Shown here one piece after another: positions 1-8,236 of a stretch of DNA of 25,039 nucleotides (the first letter of the stretch is position 1; each line of letters begins with the position of its first letter). A model generated the notes under the pieces. It ran no database searches. It was not told where the DNA came from and saw nothing but the letters and a program-made list of their open reading frames with translations. The position numbers were made by a program, and so were the translations under genes. Source of the stretch: an uncultured Bacteroidales bacterium. Lineage in GTDB: Bacteria; Bacteroidota; Bacteroidia; Bacteroidales; UBA932. Location: the NCBI GenBank assembly GCA_902491795.1, contig CABUIX010000032.1:1-25039 (forward strand). Direction: 5' to 3'.

Positions 1-735
1 TGTGGCGGCAAGAGTTTTTCCCGTTCCCGGCGGGCCGTAGAACAAGGCCCTGTAGCCGGGCTTGAGAAAACGCTTCAGTCCCCACTCCTCCATGATAGTG
101 TGCTGGTGCTCAATCCAGCCGCTGATTTCATCAAGGGCATCCAACGTATTGCAATCAAGTATCATGTCCTCCCATTCCAATTCCGAAGTAATGAGCCTGG
201 CCGGAAAAGAGGCATTGTAGTCAGGCTTGTATTCCCGGTCAAGCAGCACATGGCTCAGGAACTCTTCTGAAGGGCGCAGCTGTCCGCTCAGGAACGGCTC
301 ACCCTCACCGGCACCTTCCAGACGCAGGATGTTCTTCGCATAGAACCAGTAATCCTTCCGGAACATCCTGATGACAGCCTTCTTCTTCTCTATATCCTCT
401 CCGGCCACAATAAATGCGGCAGTCTCTCCTGTAGGGAGGAAGCCACCATGAGACAACCCTTTCCAGCCGCCGAACTCGGTATACTGGCGGTCGAAATTCT
501 TGTTCTGCACAAAGAATATGTCAAGAGCCTGCGGACAGATATGCGGCATCAGAGCCAGCATGACGATCACCCGCTCACTGAAAGTGATGCCCTGCCGTCC
601 CGTGACCTCTTCCAGCCAGCCGTCATCAGGGGGAATGACTTCCTCAACGGAAGAGTATTCGCACTCCTGCAGAAAATACAGCTGCAGAGATGTGGCCAGA
701 ACCCGGTTGAACCATTCGATATGCGCAGTCAGCAT
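1..735 (-). CDS. eCIS AAA+ ATPase (Afp15/Pvc15-like), C-terminus cut by window edge
   Basis: The reading frame is open from ATG at 735-733 to base 1, giving 245 codons without a stop. The N-terminal ~200 residues form the helical domain that precedes the ATPase module in eCIS ATPases. A textbook Walker A motif, GPPGTGKT, sits at residues 234-241, right at the window edge; Walker B and the arginine finger would lie outside. In Afp/PVC-type clusters this ATPase is needed for particle assembly or release and is encoded next to the tape measure and cap genes, as expected here. It is the last visible gene of the eCIS operon. The start is read 12 bases after the TAA of the DUF4157 gene and is in the same frame as that gene, so an upstream fusion cannot be excluded. 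Family assignment rests on Walker A plus context. Confidence 0.88.
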   Translation of the reverse strand, partial: MLTAHIEWFNRVLATSLQLYFLQECEYSSVEEVIPPDDGWLEEVTGRQGITFSERVIVMLALMPHICPQALDIFFVQNKNFDRQYTEFGGWKGLSHGGFLPTGETAAFIVAGEDIEKKKAVIRMFRKDYWFYAKNILRLEGAGEGEPFLSGQLRPSEEFLSHVLLDREYKPDYNASFPARLITSELEWEDMILDCNTLDALDEISGWIEHQHTIMEEWGLKRFLKPGYRALFYGPPGTGKTLAAT

Positions 736-747
736 AGGCTTGCATGT

Positions 748-1224
748 TTACCGACAACAATAACTGTTCGCTTTTTCACCCATCACATCAGCCTCGTGTT
801 CGAGGTCAGGATTGTCGTTCACAGGCACTCCGTCTATTTCAGTGGTAGGCTCCACACGGCCTTCCATCTGCTGGACGACATGCCATGCCTCATGAGGCAG
901 ATCCCGCTCCTGCCCGGGAGCCAAATGTATGTCAGTACCCCGCGCATAGGCCCGAGCCTGCACGGTCGCCGGCCTGTCGGAGTTGTAATGCACACGCACT
1001 TTGTCCATCGATAAGCCGGAAAGTTTTTCTATCCCGGCCTTCAGGTTGTCCGGCATCCTCGTCTCGTTCTTCTGCAGAGGCTGTTCAAATTGGCCCTGCA
1101 ACGTCTCGTCCTCATCGTCACCGAGCCGCTGCACAGGTGCCGCAAAGTCCAATGTTCTTTCACCGCCACGTTTTTGCTGAATGGTGCGAGGCACCTTGTT
1201 CAGGTATGTCTTTTCCGCTTCCAT
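748..1224 (-). CDS. Short eCIS-associated DUF4157 protein (zincin-like, HEAWH motif)
   Basis: A 158-residue protein consisting almost only of a DUF4157 domain. The motif HEAWHVVQQ at residues 111-119 is the HExxH zinc-metallopeptidase signature, and EHEAD at 142-146 supplies the expected second acidic zinc ligand. DUF4157 is the domain most strongly associated with eCIS loci and usually forms the N-terminal part of cargo toxins. Here nothing follows the domain: the chain ends in SYCCR right after GEKAN. It may therefore be a cargo adaptor or processing protease, or a cargo that lost its toxin part. The N-terminus has IQQK and VQR motifs like those near the starts of eCIS cargo. It starts 12 bases after the tape-measure stop and is co-directional with the ATPase. 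Catalytic activity is inferred from the motif only. Confidence 0.87.
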   Translation of the reverse strand: MEAEKTYLNKVPRTIQQKRGGERTLDFAAPVQRLGDDEDETLQGQFEQPLQKNETRMPDNLKAGIEKLSGLSMDKVRVHYNSDRPATVQARAYARGTDIHLAPGQERDLPHEAWHVVQQMEGRVEPTTEIDGVPVNDNPDLEHEADVMGEKANSYCCR

Positions 1225-1236
1225 ATCGTTATATGT

Positions 1237-4200
1237 TCAGTTGTTGTCAGCATCAAATTCTTCCTTGTCCCGCCAGATGACATTGATCCTCTTCTTAAGC
1301 CACGGCAGCCGTATCGTGCGGTATGACCACGGCAGGGAGTCCAGCAGGATGTCATAAGAGCGTTCCTCAACATACAGCACCCATTTGCTCTCGCGCTGCT
1401 CCAATTTTCCTGGCCGTTCGATGAAACTGCGCTGGAAACCTTTGACCGAAGTGCCTTTCATCTTGTCCCAGTTGGCCTTCACTCCGGAAAGCATGGACTC
1501 CGCGGTCCTGATTTCATTGTCTGTCAGTTCCAATGTCCTGGGCAGCGGCACATGGAAAGGGCATCCGGCAAGAATACGGTTCAGCGCAAGTTCCTGTTCC
1601 CTATATTCTCTTTTCTCGTCTGTAACCAGCCGCTGCAGGATGAATATCGCCCTTATCCTGGAGGCAGTATCCCTAAAGTCCTTCTTTCCGCCGGCATTCA
1701 CCTCCAGCAGGCCCAGCATGTCAAACAGGCGGGTGAACCATACGGCCAGCAAGCAAAGCCCGGCATTCGGGACCTCGATGTATTCCGGTTGGACGGCATT
1801 CTCCATAATCCGTTCTGTATCCTCCATATCCAGTTCCCTTTCAACTTCTTTGGCAATGGTATCCAATACAGAATTTCTATCTTCGCTATAAGGAATTTCT
1901 TCCTGTATTTCAGTCAATTCGGCTCGTTTTTGAGCAGGTATGGAACTCTTTTCTTGGCCCTTAACTTCTGACACAACATTCCCTGTTTCCTCAATGTTTT
2001 CCCGTTCAGTATTCCTGCCTGCCGATATGTGAGGCTCCAATGCTGAAATATAGTCCCGGACAACAGCCTGCGGTTCTATATAATACGCATTATCCGAAGT
2101 ATGGGAAGCAAGGAAAATTATCAGTGCTTCCGCAGATGCGGAATCGGTGATATTGTATTTTCCCGATACGGCTGTGATTGTCTGCCGCAGAGTCTCACCC
2201 AAGGTCATGGAGATGCCCGAAATCATTTCCAATAATGTGTCCCTGTCAAGCCACAATGCCCACTTCGTCGGAATGACAGCCTTGGTAGCGGAAGTTCCCG
2301 AAAATGAATCATTGGAAACAGTTCCAGATGAGTAGAGGATAAGCCTCCAGAGCAGTTCCGGCTGCCAGCGGGCATAGTGTCGAAGCAGTTGCGATTTTGC
2401 AGTATCGCTGACAGACGGAGACATCAGCCATTCCGACATCCTGTCAAGAGTCTCCTGCATCTGTCCATCTGCCGGAGAAGCTGGCGGCATACCTTCTGTT
2501 TCTGCTGATGGTGATTCGGCAGATTCCCATTCCTGATGTTCCGAAGCTGTGTATTCCTTGATGCCGGTAATGGCAATATGCAGGGTGTCCATGAACATCC
2601 GGACAATACTTTCAGTATTAATGGAATCCGTATTGCGCTCCTCCGCAAGCATCATCAGGATGGTCTTTGCAATGGCCTTGTCACGCTCTGTTCCGCTGGT
2701 GCCTTTGAATATGACATCACCTGCATCGATATGCTGCAAAGCCATGACAATCCTCTCTGTCACTGAAGACAATCTGCTGTCGGAAATGATGCTATCCCGT
2801 ACAAGTTCTGTGGTCTTGTCCGCCCTCGCAGATACGAAACGGCGGAGTAATTCCCGCTTCTGTGATACAGGGAAAGCATCGTCTCGAAGCCATTCTGCAA
2901 TTTCGGCAGGATTATCAAGAAAGCGTTCAAATGGAGACCGGCTATCATGAAGCCGGATATATTTCCTGATTCCGGACAACAGGGACAGAAGCGAGCCATT
3001 TTCAGCATCAGTATGGCCGTTGCCGACTGTGTCGGCAAACAGGCGGACAATATCCTCCATGTCGTTATCATCAGCAGTCGGCAGCATGGCTTTCCCTTTC
3101 GATGCCAGTGATACGAGCAATGACAGCCATATCTCCTTTGCCGGACGAGAAACGACACCTGCCAAGGCCGCCATCTTGTCGGTAATCAGATTGACGGCCA
3201 TGGAAATGTGATGTGCTGTACCATCGTATCCGTATGTAGAGCCAATCATTTTTAATGCAATCTGTCTGAGTGGCACATTTCCAAGAATCTCTATTGCTTC
3301 CTCCAGTATCCGTTCAGAATGCAGGGCCGATACCAGTGTGCTTTCATTGCCATGCCATGTGTCAAACCATTGAAGCAGTAGCAGTCTTTTTCCGGAGTCA
3401 AGAATGCTTCTGTCAAGCAGCAACGCTTTAAGTGATGCGGGCGTTTCGGATGCTGCCGTTCCTTTGTCAGGATGCAGCGGACGATAGTACTGATCCGGAG
3501 TACTGTCCTCTGAAGATGCCGCTCCTCCGACTTCTTTGAACAGCCGTTCTGCAATGCGCATGAGCATTTCCCCGGCAGTATCCGATGCGGAGAGCGAGCC
3601 GTCGGCGATGCCTTCCAGAACCGTAAGATATACCACCTGTCCGAATCGGGAGCTATCTGTCTCCTTCAGCCAGGAGACATGGGCAGCGATATTGTCTGCC
3701 TGACCTGAAATGACGGATAAAACTTCATCCAGCTGCAAGGAAATCCGGCCAGCCAGCATGGACAATGACCTGTCATCCGACAGGGAGGCCAGCACAGAAA
3801 TATGCCGCTTTTCCTGGCCTGCCCTCAGCCACCGTACCAGTTCGTTCGGTTTTTCCCTGACAAGGCGGCTTATGAAATGTATTTTAACGGCCGGAGGAAT
3901 ATTATTGTCCTCCAGCCATTGCCCGAAACTTTCCGTATGCTTTATAAACTGGTCTAATGCTACTGAACTTATATTCTCCGCTTTAGCCTGGTTATAAGCT
4001 ATTTTATCTCGCTCCATACGATCTGTGTTTGCTGCATTCGCTTTTATCAGCGAGAGCTGCATCAGCATATAGTACAGTTCCCAGGCATAGCTGTCACCGC
4101 CGGCAGGAGAGCCGTCCGGATTGAGAGGCTGGTTGCGGTAGATGATGCCGAGCACGGCGATATAATGTTCGGACCCGAACACAGCCATAAGGAACTGTAC

Positions 4201-5145
4201 GGTCAGTTCAGCCTTGGAGAGATACGACGGATAGGTGCGGCCGTGTATGAAAGACAGCAGGCTGCGGTTCAGATGCAGGCGGAAATGCTGCTTGTCCCCG
4301 AACATCGGCACTCCGTCGAAAGGATAATACTCCAGCAGCCAGCCATAGAGCCTGTACCAGTATTCCGGAAGGTCAATCTCCGCATGGCTTTCCGTCTCCG
4401 CCTCCATAATGCCCCTGATCTGCGGATTCTCTATCAGCCCGGCCATGCCGTCAAGGATTCCCGATTCGCCTGTCTCATGTATGAACCTGATGACCGTTTG
4501 CGGAGAATGCTCCAATGTAACGGCTATATGGCGCCGCTTCTCATTTTCGCCAATGGCATCGGATGAAATCACGGCACGCATGATATCAATACCGAGCTCC
4601 GAACCTCCGATACGTATCAACAGCCGGACCGCTGCATACGGCCTGGACACGATCAGAGCCGCAATCCTTCCGGCAAAATCCTTGTTCCTGAATAATTCCA
4701 GTTCCTTGCCAGGGTCAAAGTCAGAGCCGCTCCACTCCGGCAGACAGAAACCATACTCAAGATAGTGCAGGAAGTTCTCAAAGCGCTTTTCCACCACCGC
4801 AGCAGGCGGAACGGTCTGATGACTGCCTGTCCCTTCAATGGGATTTCGCGCGGATGACTGCCTGCCGGCAACTTCCCGCACACGCGGAACGAAATTCCTC
4901 TCCAGCGCCTCACGCAGCCTTGCAGGGAACTCATCCATGAAATCGTCCTGCCGGATTGCACCGAGGTCAAGATCAAGGAGGTCCATCTCAACGAAAGAAT
5001 CCTTGCCGTCATACTGACAGAAGAACTCATCCATCACATCCGTGACACAACGGCGGCAAAAACCGTCCCAGCCCGCATAGAGATCCCTTGCGAACTGCTC
5101 GTCAGTCATCCGGAAACTGAACGATATTCCGTCAATCACAGTCAT
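1237..5145 (-). CDS. eCIS tape measure protein (Afp14-like)
   Basis: About 1302 residues. The N-terminus shows the pattern typical of contractile injection system tape measure proteins: a short amphipathic start, then an acidic segment with LLDLDLGAI, then RLREALERN. The C-terminus ends with a conserved-looking IRLPWLKKRINVIW block. The central part is helical and low in complexity, as expected for a ruler that sets tube length inside the sheath. The ATG at 5145 was chosen because it follows the upstream baseplate stop (5150-5152) by four bases; an ATG 13 codons earlier (5184) would overlap that gene. The middle, roughly 1820-4030, is clearly richer in A+T (lines counted gave about 32-45% G+C) than both ends (about 55-65%), suggesting a recombined or fast-evolving centre. 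Confidence 0.88.
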   Translation of the reverse strand: MTVIDGISFSFRMTDEQFARDLYAGWDGFCRRCVTDVMDEFFCQYDGKDSFVEMDLLDLDLGAIRQDDFMDEFPARLREALERNFVPRVREVAGRQSSARNPIEGTGSHQTVPPAAVVEKRFENFLHYLEYGFCLPEWSGSDFDPGKELELFRNKDFAGRIAALIVSRPYAAVRLLIRIGGSELGIDIMRAVISSDAIGENEKRRHIAVTLEHSPQTVIRFIHETGESGILDGMAGLIENPQIRGIMEAETESHAEIDLPEYWYRLYGWLLEYYPFDGVPMFGDKQHFRLHLNRSLLSFIHGRTYPSYLSKAELTVQFLMAVFGSEHYIAVLGIIYRNQPLNPDGSPAGGDSYAWELYYMLMQLSLIKANAANTDRMERDKIAYNQAKAENISSVALDQFIKHTESFGQWLEDNNIPPAVKIHFISRLVREKPNELVRWLRAGQEKRHISVLASLSDDRSLSMLAGRISLQLDEVLSVISGQADNIAAHVSWLKETDSSRFGQVVYLTVLEGIADGSLSASDTAGEMLMRIAERLFKEVGGAASSEDSTPDQYYRPLHPDKGTAASETPASLKALLLDRSILDSGKRLLLLQWFDTWHGNESTLVSALHSERILEEAIEILGNVPLRQIALKMIGSTYGYDGTAHHISMAVNLITDKMAALAGVVSRPAKEIWLSLLVSLASKGKAMLPTADDNDMEDIVRLFADTVGNGHTDAENGSLLSLLSGIRKYIRLHDSRSPFERFLDNPAEIAEWLRDDAFPVSQKRELLRRFVSARADKTTELVRDSIISDSRLSSVTERIVMALQHIDAGDVIFKGTSGTERDKAIAKTILMMLAEERNTDSINTESIVRMFMDTLHIAITGIKEYTASEHQEWESAESPSAETEGMPPASPADGQMQETLDRMSEWLMSPSVSDTAKSQLLRHYARWQPELLWRLILYSSGTVSNDSFSGTSATKAVIPTKWALWLDRDTLLEMISGISMTLGETLRQTITAVSGKYNITDSASAEALIIFLASHTSDNAYYIEPQAVVRDYISALEPHISAGRNTERENIEETGNVVSEVKGQEKSSIPAQKRAELTEIQEEIPYSEDRNSVLDTIAKEVERELDMEDTERIMENAVQPEYIEVPNAGLCLLAVWFTRLFDMLGLLEVNAGGKKDFRDTASRIRAIFILQRLVTDEKREYREQELALNRILAGCPFHVPLPRTLELTDNEIRTAESMLSGVKANWDKMKGTSVKGFQRSFIERPGKLEQRESKWVLYVEERSYDILLDSLPWSYRTIRLPWLKKRINVIWRDKEEFDADNN

Positions 5146-5149
5146 CGGC

Positions 5150-7489
5150 TCATGGGTTTCCTTCCGATGTGCACGCGGCATCAATCACATCCGTCATATC
5201 CTTCTGAAGACCGGCACGCAGCTCATCCGGCAGACGTCCCGCCATGCATTCGCGCCACTTGCGGTAGCACTCCTCAAACCTCTGCATCCCGGACGCGTCC
5301 AGCCAGCAGGTCTCCATCGCCAGATGCGCGGGAATCACCGACCTCGCCAGCTGGGTGCAGGCGTCCCTGAAACGAGGCGAATGCGTACGCGCCGTCCATC
5401 CCGAGAACACCAGCAGCACAGTCAGCCGCTCCGCAGGCTCGAAGAGACTCTTTTCCACCACATAGGCCGCCTCGCACTGGCGATTGAGCCCGCGCAGATA
5501 GCGGCACAGGGCATTGGCCCATCCGCGCAGACGCTCCTTGTCGTCCGACCTCCCGAGATTCATCCTCAACCGCTCCTCCCGTCCGCGGAACGCCAGTATC
5601 CACTCGTTGCCGTCAGGCACCAGCTTGTAGTTGTCCAGCCGGATACCTTCCCTAAAAAGCGAGCCGCTGATCCAGTTCGAGTTGAATATCGGCAGATTGC
5701 GCCTCAGGTCCTCGTCCCGTCTCAGCCTTTCCTCCTCATTCACCGGGGGCTCATCCGGCTCGATGGCCTCCACCATTTCATCATCGAACAGAGAATCGTC
5801 TATCATTGCCGAATTCATCAGCTCGCGCATACGGTGCCCCTTGTCCCCCTCTCCCATCAATATCAGATTATGCCCCGGGAGGATATTGCCCACCGACACC
5901 TCCTCATCACAATTGAAGCCGAGCAGCAGCGAAAGATGCCTTTTCACGGCATACACGTTCTCCCCTCCGTATGTTCCGGTAATGTCCACTCCGCGCAGGC
6001 GGCAGCGGACCAGTCCGGGAAGCTCCCTCAGAAAAGCCATCCTGCGCCTGAGGCGGTCATCATCCGTCCGGTCGTAGTATTCGAACTCGCGCAGCCACAG
6101 AGGATTGCTGTCCGTTCCGTACAGGCTGTCGAGAAAGTCCAGGTATTTGCCCTTCAGGGCCGACACATTCCTCTCCCTGTCCCTGCGCTTGCGCATGTCC
6201 AGAATACCTTCCGGCAAGGCAGGTATACGGGAGGGCGAATCTTCCTCCCTTATCGACAGCAGCTTTTTCAGTCCTGCCAGATCACCCATGCCCCTTTCCA
6301 TCAGCAAATCGAACAGGCGCAGGTAACTGCCGAAATTCTCGGCTTCGGCTATCCTGGCGACAGGCGTGCCGCTGACAAAATCCTTCCCGGATGTACGGTA
6401 GCACTCCGGCAGTTCTCCGGCCACCGGATAATGTCCATAGACATCCCTGCAGCGGGCCTTTCGGCGCATTTCCTTCGCCGGAGTGTCGCCATGCGCATCC
6501 TGCATGCCCTGTCCGCGCTCCTGCAGAAGGTGACGCATCCTCAGGGTGGAGCGCATGAAGTATCTGGCCTTAAGTTTCTCCTTGAACTCGTCCACATCGG
6601 CCTGCACCCGTTCCCCTCTGACCGTCACCACAATTCCGGACAGGCTGTCGGGTATCTCGAGCACATATCCGTCATTGAAGTCCGTCACCGCATTCCCTTC
6701 GGCGTCCTTGAACCAGCAGGTCTTGAAACCTCTGATGCCTTCCGTCCCGTTCAGCTTCCAGTACAGTTCCCTTTCGGTATTCTTCTGATGCGGCAGCACC
6801 GCACGCACATCCTTCACAGGACCGTCATACCACGAGCTCAGGTCCGCATTTCCCGATTCGCAGGCTTCCAGCTGCACCGAGCCTGAAAGATACTGCATCG
6901 CTGTCCAGTATATCTGCACCAGTACCTCCGTGGCATCGGCACCCGGTACTGTCTCCAGTTCGGCTTCCAATGTCAGTTTGCGCGGATGCCCGACCGCCAC
7001 GTCGCCTATAGTCTCACACAGGTTGCGGTGGCGGTTCAGGAAACTGCGCACACGGCCGGTGACGCCGGCCTCGTCGGAAAAGAACGGCGACAGCCTGAGA
7101 ATGAAATTGTACGAACAGTTGCCGGAGACTGCCGTCACTTCAACATTCTCGACCATCGGGAACCTCGCGAGCACAAGCCTGCGGTAGTCATCCGGCGTCA
7201 CCGGAGCCGAGGGATAGACTTCGGATGCGGGAAAGAGCCCGTACCTGTCCACCGGCCATGTGCCGTCGGCGTCCGTAACGTAGTCCTCCATGCTGAATCC
7301 CAGCTTGTAGTCGGTCTCCGTAAGCGCATAGTTCACCGCATCCGCCACCGTCACGCCAGGATCATGCGGGTTGTAGTCAGTCCACACCCCTCCCGAGAGA
7401 CGCTGCAGCTCTGCGAGCGTCCTGCGCTGCAGGACTGTATAGAGGTCGTCCCCGTCCGGTCGTGTTATGTATAACGGTCTGTCAGCCAT
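5150..7489 (-). CDS. eCIS baseplate wedge protein, gpJ/gp47 type (Afp12-like)
   Basis: 779 residues. The N-terminal segment, with WTDYNPHDPGVTVADAV followed by LTETDYKLGF, matches the start of baseplate J-like subunits in eCIS clusters; 'NPHDPGVT' is characteristic. In the particle this protein forms part of the wedge ring connecting the hub to the sheath. It lies downstream of the 236-aa fibre-like gene (24-base gap) and immediately upstream of the tape measure gene, the usual Afp11-Afp12-(Afp13)-Afp14 order. Arginine and aspartate content is high and there are no membrane segments, consistent with a cytoplasm-assembled structural protein. The antisense strand carries a long open frame (5324-6886), which I treat as a G+C artefact. 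Confidence 0.87.
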   Translation of the reverse strand: MADRPLYITRPDGDDLYTVLQRRTLAELQRLSGGVWTDYNPHDPGVTVADAVNYALTETDYKLGFSMEDYVTDADGTWPVDRYGLFPASEVYPSAPVTPDDYRRLVLARFPMVENVEVTAVSGNCSYNFILRLSPFFSDEAGVTGRVRSFLNRHRNLCETIGDVAVGHPRKLTLEAELETVPGADATEVLVQIYWTAMQYLSGSVQLEACESGNADLSSWYDGPVKDVRAVLPHQKNTERELYWKLNGTEGIRGFKTCWFKDAEGNAVTDFNDGYVLEIPDSLSGIVVTVRGERVQADVDEFKEKLKARYFMRSTLRMRHLLQERGQGMQDAHGDTPAKEMRRKARCRDVYGHYPVAGELPECYRTSGKDFVSGTPVARIAEAENFGSYLRLFDLLMERGMGDLAGLKKLLSIREEDSPSRIPALPEGILDMRKRRDRERNVSALKGKYLDFLDSLYGTDSNPLWLREFEYYDRTDDDRLRRRMAFLRELPGLVRCRLRGVDITGTYGGENVYAVKRHLSLLLGFNCDEEVSVGNILPGHNLILMGEGDKGHRMRELMNSAMIDDSLFDDEMVEAIEPDEPPVNEEERLRRDEDLRRNLPIFNSNWISGSLFREGIRLDNYKLVPDGNEWILAFRGREERLRMNLGRSDDKERLRGWANALCRYLRGLNRQCEAAYVVEKSLFEPAERLTVLLVFSGWTARTHSPRFRDACTQLARSVIPAHLAMETCWLDASGMQRFEECYRKWRECMAGRLPDELRAGLQKDMTDVIDAACTSEGNP

Positions 7490-7513
7490 TTCCTTCTGTT
7501 TTCAGCACCACAA

Positions 7514-8224
7514 TCACATATCCAGCAGGGTCTCTATCCGGCAGCTGATGAACTCTGCCCCGCGCCTCGTCCTGCGACCGCGAATCCTCAGGTAAAGATG
7601 TCCGTCATACAGCTGCCAGCGCAGTTTTGTCATTCCGCCCCAACCCCACCAGTGCTTCCGCGCCGACCTGATCCGGCGCCGGCTTCCGTCCGCATGGGAA
7701 GCCACTGCCTCACACACGGAGTACCTCCCGCTGCGCGGATGATACCAGCCCGCGCAAATGCGGTACACGCGGCATCCGCGGCTGCTCCTGCCATTGTCGG
7801 CATACTCCACAGGCAGGTCGTGCCATTGCCCGTCGGCATTGACCTTGAACATTCCGTCGCTCCTGGAGGTCTCTTCGGGATCGCTCACAACGGCCTCCTG
7901 CCCGATGACGACGACAGGATCTCCCTTTCCGTTACGTATCTCCAGTTCTCCGCCGTCACCTGCTGCAATGCGCCACAATGGAGCGGCATCCGGAGACTCA
8001 AGCCCATGCCCATAAACCGCAGCCAGAGTCTTTCCTTCCCCGTACGGGCGGAGAACCAGACCGTCGTCCCCGGTCACTTTCAGCTCTCCGTCTTCACGGA
8101 TGTTGTGCTGCGAATCTATCAGGGCCGCGAACTGCTCCTCGGTCGGGACGCTGCCCTTCCTGAAATACGACTTCAGGGTTTCCCGGTCCCTGCGCCCGTT
8201 GTCAATATCACTGTTCATTTCCAT
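7514..8224 (-). CDS. Putative eCIS baseplate-attached fibre/adhesin-like protein
   Basis: 236 residues. The N-terminus has RETLKSYFRKGSVPTEEQFA then LIDSQHN, a pattern I associate with Bacteroidota tail-fibre or particle-attachment proteins whose first ~40 residues dock on a baseplate. The middle (about 40-130) has short repeating beta-like turns such as LRPYGEGKTLAAVYG and LEIRNGKGDPVVVIG, like fibre shaft repeats. The C-terminal ~100 residues are rich in Arg, Trp and Tyr (HWWGWGG, LYDGHLYLRIRGRRTRR) and end in FISCRIETLLDM, consistent with a compact beta head. It sits between the two large baseplate genes, next to where Afp13 fibres map in other systems. I infer a role in target recognition; no named domain is certain. 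It could instead be a small baseplate accessory protein. Confidence 0.5.
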   Translation of the reverse strand: MEMNSDIDNGRRDRETLKSYFRKGSVPTEEQFAALIDSQHNIREDGELKVTGDDGLVLRPYGEGKTLAAVYGHGLESPDAAPLWRIAAGDGGELEIRNGKGDPVVVIGQEAVVSDPEETSRSDGMFKVNADGQWHDLPVEYADNGRSSRGCRVYRICAGWYHPRSGRYSVCEAVASHADGSRRRIRSARKHWWGWGGMTKLRWQLYDGHLYLRIRGRRTRRGAEFISCRIETLLDM

Positions 8225-8236
8225 TGTCTGTATATC

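Noticed and set aside
5324..6886. 520-codon plus-strand open frame antisense to the Afp12-like gene
   Set aside because: It overlaps a well-supported baseplate gene for its whole length and has no recognisable motif. Long antisense frames are common in G+C-rich genes.
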